Shown piece by piece: positions 1-11,738 of a stretch of 64,000 nucleotides of DNA. Within the stretch, counting starts at the first letter, position 1. Every line of letters starts with the position of its first letter. Source of the DNA: Lobulomyces angularis (Eukaryota > Chytridiomycota > Chytridiomycetes > Lobulomycetales > Lobulomycetaceae); assembly GCA_027604685.1 (NCBI GenBank), contig JADHYX010000018.1, positions 49,664-113,663 on the forward strand, read 5' to 3'. Made by a program: the position numbers and the translations under genes. Below the pieces are notes generated by a model. It was not told the origin of the DNA. It made no database searches and saw nothing but the letters and a program-made list of their open reading frames with translations.

Positions 1-1751
1 TTTTCTAAATGTTTTATGGTAGTTTTGCGCTAACAATCCTGAATATTTATTAAAAGCGGCGTTATTGGTGCAAGATTTATGTGTAGCAGTCGATATTAAC
101 TTGGGTTGTCCACAGCACATAGCTAAGAGGGGGAGATATGGTAGTTTTTTAATGGAGGATCCGCAATTAATAAGTGAATTAGGTTGTTCCTTTTTTTTTT
201 TTTACAACTAATTATTCTTATCATTAGTTAAAATATTACATTTAAATTTGAAAATCCCGGTAACCTGTAAAATTAGAATATTCCCCGATATTAATAAAAC
301 GTTAGATTATGCGAAAATGCTTCAAGATTCGGGTTGTCAGGTATAATATTTGCAAAATTGCAGATATATATAAATGTATTTTTATTTAAAGATTTTAACA
401 GTTCATGGTAGAACTAGAGATCAGAAAGGTCACAAAACCGGCTTAGCAGACTGGAAGGCAATTAAGCGTGTCAAGTAATTCTTTAATAATTCCTATATGT
501 CACTTACCCTCAACTTTAGGGAAGCTCTAAGTATTCCAGTTTTTGCGAATGGAAACATTCTTTACTATGAAGATATTGAAAATTGCCTAAAAGAAACTGG
601 TGTTGATGGTGTTATGGCAGCAGGTATAAATAGAATCAAAATTACAAAATCGGTTTTTACATTGACAACCTTTTTTTAGAAGGAAACCTTTATAATCCAG
701 CATTATTTGCTAACATTTACCCTCATATAACTACTATTTCAAGAGAATATTTGAATATAGTTAAAGATAATCCTAAGAGTGCTTCTATGTCTATGGTTAG
801 TTTTTTCCAAAAAAAATTGATCACAAACTCTTGTTTTAGGTTAGAGCTCACTTGTTTAAAATGTTTAATCCATGCTTAAAGACTTTGACAGATTTACGGT
901 CGAATTTGGCGAAAGTCAATAATTTAGATGACTTTTTTGCAATAGTAGACAAGTTTGAGGAGGCATTGAAAGTAATAATATTATTTTACTTGGCTTTAAA
1001 TAGTTATTTATCTTGAATATTTTAGCCTCACGTCACTGAATTCAACTTTGATCTTTTGGATGTAGATGAGAATGGCTTTAAAAAATTACCTATATATGTA
1101 TGTCAGCCTTACTTTAGACCTCCACTTGTCGAGAACAAGAGAAAAGAAAAAATACTTGAAGATGAGCTCAAAAAGTCCACAGTTAAAAATAACACAAATG
1201 ATAATGTATTTATCAATGAAAATGTGTTGGTGGCTGAGACAGTCAAAAAAACTACTGGCTGTGATGTTGCGACGAAGGATACTTCAAAGGATGAAATTGA
1301 GAATATTGTTGCAATGGAATCAAAGGATGATGCAGAGGCAGTAAGTTTAAAAAGGAAAAAGGATGAATCCTATATTGAAAGTGAAATAAATTTAGAAAAA
1401 TCCGTGCTGAGAAAATCTTTAGTAAATTCCTCAAAAAAAATTAAGCGTGGTATTCAATATTATATAAAATATATTAAAATAATTTTTTTTCTATTGAAGA
1501 TCTAAAAGTCTGTCTAAAAGAAACTTGCAAAAATTTTGGTTCCCATCACTGCTCCAACTTGCTATGCAAAAGTTGTTGCCTTGGTGGCGACAGTGCTGGT
1601 TGCTTATTCCACGAAAAAAAAAAAATACGTATATAGCTGGATTTTGTATTTTAGATTTTTTTTTCATTCTTTAATAAACATAGATGAGAGTGAATTAAAT
1701 TTGTGTTATAAAACTAGTAATGCAAGCCAAAGTGCAGCCAGTTCCTACTAA
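1..1751 (+). CDS. DUS1: tRNA-dihydrouridine(16/17) synthase, 5'-partial
   Basis: This FMN enzyme reduces uridine to dihydrouridine in the D-loop of cytosolic tRNAs. The window opens in an intron; the first visible exon begins about base 22 and encodes the family block [17 protein letters not shown] (yeast and human Dus1 have the same motif). Later exons carry [19 protein letters not shown] and VFANGNI, the TIM-barrel phosphate and flavin-binding elements. Introns of about 45-60 bp fall near 183, 343, 476, 625, 795 and 975. The C-terminal exons encode an acidic/basic tail, then a Cys/His-rich segment (about 1511-1627, Cys-rich with GSHHC and KSCC) resembling the zinc-binding tail of Dus1 proteins. 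A last intron at 1629-1683 leads to a short exon ending in TAA at 1751. The N-terminus lies outside the window. Family assignment is firm; the last two exon joins are inferred. Confidence 0.88.
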
Positions 1752-2274
1752 CTCTAATCAATGAAGTAGTAGCAATTCTTCAGAAAATACAAAATAACTT
1801 GGTTTAAGCCATTTATGAAAAAAAAGAACGATTCTCAAACACTTCGACAAGTGTTTTCGATAAGAATGTTTTTCAAACGCACTAATTTTTTATGTGAAAT
1901 ACTGTTCCTTTTCTGCTAGTTTTGAACCTTCAATGTTTTGTTCAGCACTTCTTCATGACATTACTGTATTTGTTAAGATGAGAAACTATGTAGGTACATG
2001 GAGAGTTTTTCGGATGGTGAAGCTCTAACAGTTTGCATGGCATTTACCTCTAAGTCTGGTTTTTAAGTTAGCTATTACTGTCTGTTTATCTTCTTTCATT
2101 CTTTATAAAGGAAAGATAATATTTTTTGTTTCATGATGACTAAAATAAGACTGTGAAAAAACTTCACAGATTCCGCTTCTTAATTAATTAATTATTTTAA
2201 ATCAACATTTGATTGTAGTGATTGGAAGGTACGAGATTAAAATTTTAGAAAAAACTTAAAAAAAATTTCACATA
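1752..2274. other. Intergenic, no gene seen
   Basis: AT-rich spacer between two plus-strand genes. I see no coding pattern, tRNA or repeat. It must hold the DUS1 3' end signals and the PEX11 promoter, but no clear element stands out. Confidence 0.5.
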
Positions 2275-3270
2275 ATGAAAAATAAAATAATATATTCACA
2301 ACTTCAAAGATTGCTACTATTGCACAGAATTTTAGTGCAAAATGATGGAAGGGATAAAATTTTAAAATGTGTTCAATACGCTGCAAAATTTCTTGTGAGT
2401 CAAAACTTGGTAAAAAGTGAAGACAAAATTAAAAAACTCAAAAATTTGGCAAGTCAGTTTAGGTATGGTAATTTTTTTTTTTCTGCTTTAATATCAAAAA
2501 ATTTATTAACTCTGTTTTTATTTTAATATTAATGTCAAATAATAAATTTATTATAGCATAACAAGGAAAATTTTAAGATTGATTCATTTTCTGGATCCAT
2601 TAGAAAAGTTAATGGAAATTGACTTAAAAGATTTAAGTTTACGAAGTAGTAGTGTAGATTCAAAAGCTTCTTTCATCCAAAACCAGCTGAAATTTTTTGG
2701 TGCAATCAATTGTTTAGTAGGATTTACACAAGACGTCATTGATGATTTTATTTGCCTTTCAAAATTGGGAGCATTAGAAAAATCATGGCAAAGTTATGGT
2801 GATTTATCCGACAGGTATTGCTGAACTTTTTTATATGCCAACTCCATTTTTTAATCTACTATAGGCTGTGGTTAACTACTATCCATTTTGATTTATTGGA
2901 AGCAGTATTTCAATATAAAAAGCTGAATTCAAATTTAAAGTCTTTAGAAAGACAGATTGTTGAAGAAAATGAACATTGTCATGATCAAAAAACTAATAGT
3001 TCAACTGTTAATGAAAAAAAAATAAACCAATTTTTTTTGTCAAAGGAAAATAATAATATTCAGAATTTAAAGATATATGCCGAAGCCAAAGACAAACTAT
3101 TTTTACAAAAAACTTCAATTTTAAAACTAATAATGGATTTAATTTTTTGCAGTTATGATGTTTTTGGGTTTGAGAAAAATTTAGGATTAAGTGAAACATG
3201 GCAGTTGACGGCAGCGTTAATAAGTGGGTTTTTGTCAACATACAAGTTGGCAAAAAAAACCAAGTTATAA
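2275..3270 (+). CDS. PEX11: Peroxisomal biogenesis factor 11 family protein
   Basis: PEX11 proteins are peroxisomal membrane proteins that elongate and divide peroxisomes. Three exons (2275-2462, 2557-2814, 2865-3270) join in frame to 283 residues. The N-terminal RDKILKCVQYAAKFL matches the conserved PEX11 amphipathic membrane-remodelling helix. The motif ITRKILRLIHFLDPL after the first intron and the helix around WLTTIHFDLLEAV match later family blocks. The C-terminus has a hydrophobic stretch (TAALISGFLSTYKLA) suited to the last membrane segment. Length is slightly above the usual 230-260, because a polar low-complexity insertion of about 60 residues sits before the last segment. It stands immediately upstream of a Fanzor-bearing repeat element. 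Confidence 0.8.
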
Positions 3271-3560
3271 ATATTTCTAATTAACTGACTTAAATTTATA
3301 TTTCATTATACAGTGTTAGATTTAATATATAATAGAATACATTTTTTTTTTTTGCCAATTCTAGTTCATTTAAAGTGTTTAAATTCAAAATGTGTATAAT
3401 GGAATGAAGCAACAAATAGCTAAATTTTGAAAAAATTAGAGCGTTGCATAAGAAAGTGTTGCGATTATTGAGAGGTTTGAATTTAATAAGTTGAGACAAT
3501 TAGTTTTTGATTATTAAATAATTCAAAAACATTACAGTTTGTTGTTTTACACCCTATTTA

Positions 3561-3680
3561 TTGAGGATCAATTGAGGGTTTTTAAATTAAAGTGACATTT
3601 TTTTTCAGAATGATAAAATATTTATTAAAAAAATCTCCATTATATTTAATACTAAATTAATTTCCTGCCTCTGCTCAATG
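3561..3680 (+). repeat. Left inverted repeat of Fanzor element 1
   Basis: Inverted and imperfect match to 5102-5230. The best conserved part is 3620-3680. The outermost 10 bp are diverged relative to the right end. Confidence 0.7.
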
Positions 3681-4060
3681 AGCTAACTTATAGCTTTACA
3701 AATTGTAATTAATTTAAAATTTAAAAAAAAAGAATGTGTAATACAAAGTCGCCGAAGATAGTAATATCAATAATGATCTTTCAATGTGTAAAATCATATA
3801 GTGAAAATTGTATAGTTGTTCAAACCTGTTAACGAAAAAAGATGATGTAACAACAATAAAAGTTGTATTGCAATGCACACATTCCATCTAATCGATCCGA
3901 AGAGAAGTATGTATGTTAAATGTATTGAATATTAACTTTAAAGTATGTTAAAACTTGGCATTGAATTTTTTTCCTTTTTATTAAAAAATTATGTTCAAAT
4001 GTTAAAATTTGGTATGAACAGATTAAAATTTAAGAAAAATTTTTGAGTTAAAGAATGTGT

Positions 4061-4925
4061 CAAGATGGAATTTTATCCAACTTTTTATCAAAAAAATTCT
4101 AAAAAATGGTTAATTACAGCACAAAATGTTTATAACAAGGTAGTAAACATAGAAATAAAGTAAAATTTATTTTTATTATCTATGTGAAAAATTTGTAACC
4201 AAAACTCTCATAAATCCAATGAAGAATACCAAACGATAATTAATAAACTAAGTATAAAAAATTTTGAAAAGGAAGAAAAAAAACGAGAATTAAAACTAAA
4301 CTTAAAAATTTTTAAATCCAAAAATTAAACACTTTATAAAAAATTGGAGTTTGAAACTTCAAAAGATCGAGCTGGAAGTGCCAGGAAGTTGTAACTGCAT
4401 ATAAAGGAAATTTTACTAAATTTCGTAAAGGATTAATAATACATTTTCATGTTGGTTTTAAAAAGTGCTATAATTGAAGCTATTGAAATCCCGAACAAAA
4501 CTTGAGAAGACTGAAATACTGAAATAAAGGTTAAAGGAAAAGTATTTAATTAAAATAGAAATAAAATTCAAATATTTAGCCAAACACCATCACTATATTA
4601 TTCATGATTTATTAATAAAATAACAATGTAAATGTTTTAAGGAGATATCAGAAGCCACAATATTGTTCAAATTTCTTACAACAAAACATTGAAAAATGTT
4701 TTCAAAAGTTACATTTTTATCATTTAAGGATCGTTTAATTCATAAAAGCAGGTGTTTAGGAAACAAAGTTTTTTTGTAAATGAACTTTACACTGCAAAAC
4801 CTTGTTCAAATTATGGAATACTAAATGATCCAAAAATTTTTTTAAGTACTATTTTTTGTAGTCATTGTAAGAAAACAGTTGGAGGAGATGAAGATGCGGC
4901 AAAAGGCATTTTAATGAAAGGTTAA
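4061..4925 (+). pseudogene. Degenerate Fanzor (eukaryotic TnpB-like RuvC nuclease)
   Basis: Fanzors are RNA-guided DNA nucleases related to bacterial TnpB. No intact frame remains, but the family blocks occur in order across several frames. They are KKWLITAQNVYNKVV (N-terminal W...YN motif, about 4105), SKDRAGSARK followed by YKGNFTKFRKG and HFHVGFKK (about 4360-4465), SFKDRLIHKSRCLGNKV (about 4728), VNELYTAKPCSN (the RuvC-II Glu plus first Cys of the zinc ribbon, about 4775), and FCSHCKKTVGGDEDAAKGIL (second Cys pair and RuvC-III Asp, about 4855). Stops and frameshifts separate these blocks, so the gene is dead. I did not find the RuvC-I Asp block with confidence. Assignment rests on motif order, not on a search. 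Confidence 0.75.
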
Positions 4926-5101
4926 TCTTAAATAAAATTTTTATAGAGATAAAAAATTAGAAAAACAAAAAATGGTCTGTGCCCAATGACGGTTAAGGAA
5001 CTTGAAGTAGCAGTGGATTAATTTAACTTTTGTCAGCTATTTATTTAATTATTTTTTCAAAGTTTAAAGTTATTAAAATTTATAAAGTGTTATTATGGTT
5101 T

Positions 5102-5230
5102 ATTGAGGGGAGGCAGGAAATTAATTTAGCATTTTAAATTAATGAAGATTTTTTTAATAAAATTTTTGTCATTGTCAATTAAATTCTGGAAGATTTTTTT
5201 TCCAAACCCTCAATTAAATTGCCTCCTGAA
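5102..5230 (-). repeat. Right inverted repeat of Fanzor element 1
   Basis: Inverted imperfect copy of 3561-3680. It contains AGGCAGGAAATTAATTTA near the inner end and the CCTCAATT...GCCTCCTG outer end. Confidence 0.7.
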
Positions 5231-5386
5231 AAATTATTATTAATTAACCATTTATTTGAGCAAATTCGTATAAAACTTGAATGAAAGTATATCAACTTCA
5301 ATTCTTAATTTAATTTTACTAATATTATCCAACTTCGTTGAATCATATTCAGAATTTGTGTTTAAATTCTTTTTCAAAATATAATT

Positions 5387-6052
5387 ATGTTTTCTGAATT
5401 CAACAATACCATCAACACAGAGATGAAGTTGCGAATTATAAAAATCATCTCCAAAACTATAAAAAACCTATACCCTAAGACAAGCTCCAAGGATTTAAAA
5501 AGCATTCAAATTTTTTACTATAAATTAATATCAATCAATACCAAATTTTTAAAAAAGAAAATTACAATTTGTTCGACCTTAACCGCTCTATTCTACTTGA
5601 ATAAAGTAAAGAAAAGCCAAAAATTGAAATTCAACAATCAACCAAAATCAATTTTTAACCTTTTTTTATCCTGCTTGATCTTTGCTGATTTAGAGTTAAA
5701 TGATCAGGAACTCAGTAACTCCTCATGGGCAAACTTAAGTGGCTTAACTGCAACTGAGATAGTTCAACTAAAAAAAAGTTTTTTGAACCTGGTTGACTAT
5801 AACCTATTTGTAAATGTTAAGGAATTAAGTCACTTCTGTAAAACACTTGCGTTAAGTGTGAGTTTAGACAACGAAAATCTTATCACAGCACCAAGTAACT
5901 CTGCTACTGCATATTATCCCGCAACAAATAACTTAAATTTTTCTTCTTGTTCAAATCAAAAATTTGACTTCATACCAAAATTGGATAATGGATTTTCCAT
6001 TCCATCTAATGTCCAAAATTTTATTATACCTTCAAATTTTTTATTTTATTAA
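5387..6052 (+). CDS. PCL/PHO80-type cyclin
   Basis: Single-exon 221-residue protein. It looks like a fungal Pcl-type cyclin, the activating partner of a PHO85/CDK5-like kinase in nutrient, polarity or cell-cycle control. The cyclin box runs from about residue 40 to 150: FYYKLISINTKFLKKKIT and STLTALFYLNKV (first helices), then LFLSCLIFADLELND and SWANLSGLTATEI, the diagnostic PHO80-like stretch, then LKKSFLNLVDYNLFV. The tail after residue 165 is Asn/Ser/Pro-rich and disordered. The start is the first ATG of the frame and no intron is needed. Which Pcl subgroup it belongs to (Pho80, Pcl1/2, Pcl6/7) cannot be told by eye. It sits just outside Fanzor element 1. Confidence 0.82.
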   Translation: MFSEFNNTINTEMKLRIIKIISKTIKNLYPKTSSKDLKSIQIFYYKLISINTKFLKKKITICSTLTALFYLNKVKKSQKLKFNNQPKSIFNLFLSCLIFADLELNDQELSNSSWANLSGLTATEIVQLKKSFLNLVDYNLFVNVKELSHFCKTLALSVSLDNENLITAPSNSATAYYPATNNLNFSSCSNQKFDFIPKLDNGFSIPSNVQNFIIPSNFLFY

Positions 6053-6511
6053 ATATTTAGTTAGATTAAGTGTATTAGAATATTTGGTTATTTGAAAAAC
6101 AGTTTTTAATTAAATATACTTCTTCTACAAATAATTATTTTGAGTTAAAAAAAAAGAAAATAAAAAAAGAATAAAATTAAAATTAAATTCGATTAAACGT
6201 TGTTTAGATTTACAATTAGTATTGGTTCAAACCAATGTGAATTTCAACCGTCCTATACCTATTGAGGCAAAAAGGTTGGGAGTACTTAATTAAAAAACTC
6301 AAACATTAGGCAGAAATTATACCGTTGATATTTCAAAAATTATAAACTACAAAGTTTTAATTTAGAGTTGAACAATTTATATAATAATCTTCAGTTTATA
6401 TAAATTATAATCTTCATTTATTAAACATTTTCCAGAATTTTTTTTAGGATTGGTTGAAATTTTCTTAAACAACCAGATAGTCTATTTAATAATAAATTAA
6501 AACATTGAAAG
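6053..6511. other. Intergenic, no gene seen
   Basis: AT-rich spacer between the cyclin and the next plus-strand gene. It has several near-poly(A/T) runs and no coding signal that I can support. Confidence 0.5.
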
Positions 6512-7801
6512 ATGCCAGTCCAGTATGCTCTATCATACAATAAATTAAGACCTACCAATGATAAATGTGATAAAAATTTACACATTTACGCTACAATACT
6601 TAAAAAAGAAACTGAAAAGAGAAGATTGTATAAAAATATTAAACAAAAAAAAAAAAAAAAATTTGTTTCTTAACTTTAATAAACTTCTCTTAAATTTAGA
6701 CAAAATTTAGAGAAAAGCACTAACGAGATAAAAAAACGGTTGCTGGAGCTGAACATAAAAAACAGTACAAGAATCGTTAATAATACCCATTATAATCAAA
6801 CAAAAAGGGATACTCTAAAAAAGGAATCAATTAATTGTAAAAATAAAATATTTGGAAATGTAATTGAGGGCACCTCAACTCACCAAAAAGTAAAAAAAAC
6901 TAGTATGGGACTGGATTGTAAAAACTTTTTTTCAAAAAAGAAACTGTTAACATATAAAACGACTTTTAATACAATTACTGCTGATAATGAAAAATATAAC
7001 TTGGATTACTTGACCAAAAAAAATGTCTTTGATGACAGTGAAAGTGAAGAGGATGTGAAAATTGAAGCTAAATCAAAAAAAGGTGAGAAAAAAATTCTGA
7101 TTCTTAATTAAGTAATTTAAATAAAAGGCTATATATACGAAAAATTTTTGGATAAAAGGGTTAGAGTCTGTAAAGCAGTTAATGTGGAGATATTTGAACA
7201 GGGAAAATTCGAGCAAAAGATGTGTTTTAGTGAAAACAAGCTTAACAATTTTTTATCAAATCAAAAATTTGACACTGATGTAAATTTTGATGACGCTGTT
7301 TACAATAGATATTTAAAAAAGCAGCAACCATTAGTGACTCCTGTAATTGAAGTTACTCCAGACGAAAATACCAATTTTTTGAATACATCAAATAACTGTG
7401 ATGTAAAAAAACCACTTTTGGAAACGCTACAACAGCAGGAGCAGGAGTTTAAAGATGTGAATTACGAAGAAAATTTTGATAATATATGTATTAGCGGTGT
7501 TTCAGAGGATGCTGAAAAAGAATCTTATAAAAAAGACTTAAATGTAACTTTCAATATTGAACACTCTAATGAAAAAAACCGTATTCCATTGAAATATCAA
7601 CAGCAAGAACTAGAAAGAAACCAGTATGAGCAGCTACTCTTAGAAAACGTTACTGTAGACCTATCAGTGCCATCGACTGACACCTGTTTTAACAGTAATA
7701 ATTTTAAAGTAAAAGATAGTAAAACTGAATTATCTTCAAATGCACAAGAATTGAAGATATTGGAGCTTGAGAATTATGATTTTTTTGAAGAGGAATTTTA
7801 A
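6512..7801 (+). CDS. Hypothetical protein, three exons
   Basis: I do not recognise this gene. Exons 6512-6627, 6700-7082 and 7167-7801 join in frame to 377 residues, with GT donors and AG acceptors at both introns. The N-terminus is basic and charged (ILKKETEKRRLYKNIK) and continues into a helix, STNEIKKRLLELNIKNS, that could form a coiled coil. The middle has an acidic serine patch, FDDSESEEDVKIE, a typical CK2-type site. The C-terminal half is acidic and Asn/Gln-rich, ending in LENYDFFEEEF. No membrane segment or signal peptide is visible. It may be a disordered nuclear or regulatory protein, but that is only an impression. It converges on the kinase-RhoGEF gene with a 297 bp gap. Confidence 0.6.
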
Positions 7802-8098
7802 ATAATGAATAATGCATACTTAGCTTAATTTTCATAGTTATCTAACAATTACATATCATTGACCTTAAATGTAAAAAAATTAATGCATGTTTAACTTTAA
7901 ATAAATTCTGGAAATGTTTCGTATCTCGATAATATTTTTAGATTTTTTTTCAAAATTTAAGTATGTTGATGTTTTATACTAAAGCTATATCAAAAACTGT
8001 TTTCAGTGAATATAACAAAAATATAAAATTTTTTAAAAATTCATAATAAATAAATTACTTGAATTAAATTATTAAATAATTACAAAAAATAAGTTTTT

Positions 8099-11000
8099 TT
8101 ATTGAAGCTTTTTACTAAATTCTTGCATCACTTTTGAACTACTAGCACTAAAATACCTTGTCTTTCCATTTTTCACATTCAAGGTAACAGAGAAGACATT
8201 CTTATAAATTACACTTCCTATTAAATTGATAATTCATTGTTAAAAAAAAGTAAAAACAAATACTTTTTTTACCTTCTTTCACAATGTCAGGGTGTCCTTC
8301 GCACTTTAAAAACTCAAAAGGAATCAAATTTCTGTACTTTAACACTTTTACAGATGGTTTTATAGCTTGTCCATTATCTAGAAGATTTCTTAAACTAAAC
8401 GGCTCGAGCTTATTATCTTCGTTTTTTGCATTCAAAAACTTCAAAATTAAAAGGCTGTCCCGCAGAAGAATCAACTTCCCTTGACCGTGTACTTTTGTTG
8501 AAGTAAAACTTGATCCCATTTTTAATTTTTGTACAGTATCTACTAGCAAAACTCTTTGCTTGGGTTTAAGCAAAATCTTATAGTGAAAGATGTTAACTGT
8601 TATTTTTTAAATGAAATTATTTTACAGCAGGAGGCAAGTCAACAACGTTCACCATTAATTCCATCAATTTCTCGCAATTTTCTATGGCATCTGCAAAATT
8701 TGTTTTAAATTCCAAAATCTCTTTAATGACAGAAAGGATTTTTGATGATGGATTCACGATAGATTTTTTGGCAGCTAACACAGTTAAAAGTTATTCCAAA
8801 CTCAAGTAGAATTTTTTTTTACCAGAACATATGTTTCCATATTGAATAAGCCGGTTCACTGGTAAAGATATCAAATCGAATAATTTACATCCAGTGCTAG
8901 TTTCCACTTCAGCAAGAAATTCTTTAAATTTTGCATTCTCACTTACCATCTTGTAGTATTCCCAAAATGTTTTACACATATTACCACAATATTCTCCATA
9001 AAATAATTGAATTTCATTTGACTATCCATGTAAATAAGAAAATTTGTTAAAGCAAAAAAAAATTTATCCAATTAATTTAGTACCAAGTTTTCCAAAAAAA
9101 ATATGCAGCCTCTTTCTAACGTTCCCTCTGTTTCAAAACTACACAAATCACTTTTAAAATTTTGAAGTAGTTTTAAAGAGCATTGATGTATTTTTAATAA
9201 ATTTTTAAACATTAATTCAACTTTGTCTTCTTTCACAACTTGTCCTTTCAGACTCGACATTAATGGATTTAAAAAAGCATCCAAGCAGTTTTCAATGTCG
9301 AGTAAAAATTTGTTTTCACTATCGTATATTTCTTCCAAAAATTTTAATAAAGACAGTCTCGAAGTTGTTAATTTTTTTGGCAAATTTTTTGAAAGAAATA
9401 GCTTAAACTCTTCACTCAGAATCAAAGTTTTATCACAAACTGTAGTAACTGAAGACGACAACTTTTTATCAAGATTAATTTGTGAAGAGTTTGACTTTTT
9501 CAATGATTTTGGTAATGTGCTTAATGATGTTTGCATTTGGGAACTTTCCGGCCTTCCTCTCTCCGTCGATTGTATATTCGTTTGATTCTTTGGTTTTGAA
9601 TCAAGCATGGCTTTTAAATTGCTTTGCGAGTTAGATTTTACATTATCTGGAAAAAGGGATTTTGTTCCTATAATGCTCAAATCTTGTGATGACACAGAAT
9701 TTTTTAAGTTGGAAGATGATCGTTGCTTTAAAGGATTTTCCCTAGCAGCAGAATCTAATTTGCTAAAATCCTGTGATGATTTGGAGGACTTTAGACTGGT
9801 CGATGAGTTTGATTTTGGGATTGTGGAGTTAATGGAATCATTCTGAATCTCTTGTTGATCTTGATACAATGGCTTCATTTGCTGGCTTGTACTTCTAAAA
9901 TAAGAGTGTTTCTTACCGTAAGTCTCATGAATGTTTATTCTTCCCATTTCTGGACGGACTGATGCCTGAAATTTTGATGAGTTAAAAAAATTATTTCATA
10001 ACAAATGTTACCTTCGCTGCTGCTGAAGGCTCCTTTTCATGACGTGAAGGTGATTGTGGTTTTTGCTGAGATGGTTTTTTTAAACCAGCAACCTAATAAA
10101 AATGCATATTAAATCGTCAGCTCTCCATTTTAAAATTTACTTTATTATATTGCGCCCACCAGTCGTCTTGGCTGATTGATTAAAATTAAGTTTTAGCTTT
10201 TACTTTATTTTACTTACTCAATGACACTTTTTGAATTTTCTAACTTTTTTGTATTGGTCTTCAGTCTATATTCCAAGCTCTTTTTTAAAATATTTTTGTC
10301 AAAATTGTCAGCTGTAAGTATGAACGGATGCCTTAGCAGCTCTTCAGCGGTACTTCTCTATATCAATGAATTTTTAGTACGTAATACTATTTTTAGAAGT
10401 TGTTTAACTCGTTTTGGATCTTTTACGCAACACTTTGAGATGAAATCTCTGAATTCTGCGCTAAAAGTATTTGGTAGATGTGGAGGGGACTCTTTGGGTA
10501 TAGCATATAATATCTTTGTAAAAGTATTTTAGAAAAATATGTGATGCTGTAATTGAAATTTTACATCCATTGGGTGCTGATTTCTACGGGGAACAATACC
10601 AGTAGCAATTTCAATTCCCATTACACCTAAACTCCAAATATCGACCTTCGTTCCATACTTATCACTTAAAATTATTTCTGGAGCAAGGTATAACTATTAA
10701 AATTATTCAGTATAAAAGAAGGTTGAATATAGAATATTAACTGGAGTTCCAACGAATGTTTCTCTATAATTTTTTGTACTAGTCATTTGTGCTGCAACTC
10801 CAAAGTCTGCAAGCTACAAAGTTTTTAATATAAATTTTTTATATATATTTTCATTACCTTTACACAACTATTGTTATCAAACAAAACATTTGCCGCTAAA
10901 AAGAGTAAATAAAAAAAAAATTTGACATTTAACAGTACGCTTAATATCTCGATGAATTTTCATCGTTTTGTGTAAATAATATAAAGATCGTAGCACTTCC

Positions 11001-11738
11001 CTACTAAAAAAAATATAAAATATTTTTGCTTTTACTCTATTTTAATAAGTACAGTATAAAGGAACAATGTGCTTCAGTTAATTTACAGTTATTAACCTAA
11101 TGATGTGAAGGAATAAAAAATAAATGAAAAATAACAAAAAAATATAAAAAAAAGTTTATACCAATTCTTCTAGGGTTCCTCCGCCTAAAAACTCCATTGC
11201 AATACTAAGTTTGTTTTCCCACAACCAGGATCCTAATTCATTATTTAGTTATAATAGTATTGAAGGTAATAACCATTGTATTTAGCTAAGTATGGACTAT
11301 CACACTTTGCTTGAAAGTCTACCTCAATTAATAAATCTTCTATATCATCTTCAGTTTTTTCTAAATCAATTACTTTTAATGCTACTATTTGTTGCTGAGT
11401 TTTGGACATTCTAAAATTTTTTTTTGTATTAGTTATATTCTGGTTAATATTACGCCTTGTAAATCTCTCCATAACTTCCTTCTCCGACTTTGTGAAGCAA
11501 CTGATACAGTAGTAAGGGATCAGAAGCTCTAAATTAGAAAATAAAAATAAATAGGAATTTAAAACTGTTTTAGATATTTATGTGTAATTTTAATTTTTTT
11601 AAAGAGTTACTCAGGTGATATCATTGTGCCAGCTTTTTTCCCTCTAAGTGTTGCCCTTACATTGAAGTCTTCTGCTAACTTCGGCTAAACAAGAAGTTAC
11701 ATTTAAGAAGACCATGCATATTTTATTCTTTTTACCAT
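8099..11738 (-). CDS. STE20/GCK-family protein kinase fused to RhoGEF (DH-PH) module
   Basis: About nineteen small exons join to roughly 900 residues. ATG (11736-11738) is followed at once by an intron. The kinase domain shows the glycine loop GEGSYGEIYKA, the lysine motif VALKVIDLEKTEDDIEDL, HRDIKPANVL, LADFGVAAQ, YLAPEIILSDKYGTKVDIW and ELLRHPFI, close to GCK-III (MST3/4, Kic1-like) kinases. After a short linker (PSQQKPQSPSRHEKEP) comes a long Ser-rich stretch with two related SSQD[FL]S segments. A DH domain follows (LSLLKFLEEIYDSENKFLLD ... KFKEFLAEVETSTGCKLFD ... NRLIQYGNI), then a PH-like domain (RVLLVDTVQKLKMGSSF ... GKLILLRDSLLILKF). The joining introns 10172-10217, 10093-10140 and 9966-10011 keep phase. 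Without the first, a TAA ends the kinase. Kinase and DH calls are strong; the single-gene fusion depends on those three introns. Confidence 0.78.

Larger units (their letters stand above)
3561..5230 (+). mobile_element. Inverted-repeat element carrying a decayed Fanzor/TnpB-like gene
   Basis: Two imperfect inverted copies of about 120-130 bp bound this 1.67 kb stretch: 3561-3680 and 5102-5230. Shared blocks include TAAATTAATTTCCTGCCTC near the inner ends, a TTATTAAAAAAATCT block in the middle and AATTGAGGGTTT towards the outer ends. The right outer end reads, inwards, CAGGAGGCAATTT; the left outer end is less well preserved, so exact ends and target duplication are uncertain. The interior encodes a broken Fanzor-like protein. 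The layout fits a TIR transposon of the kind known to carry eukaryotic TnpB homologues. No separate transposase gene is visible, so it would have depended on one elsewhere. Confidence 0.7.

Noticed and set aside
10214..10219. TAA stop directly after the kinase domain as the gene's end
   Set aside because: The stop lies at the start of a GTAAGT donor. Splicing of the 46-bp intron, and of the next two, keeps the frame into the Ser-rich linker and DH domain.
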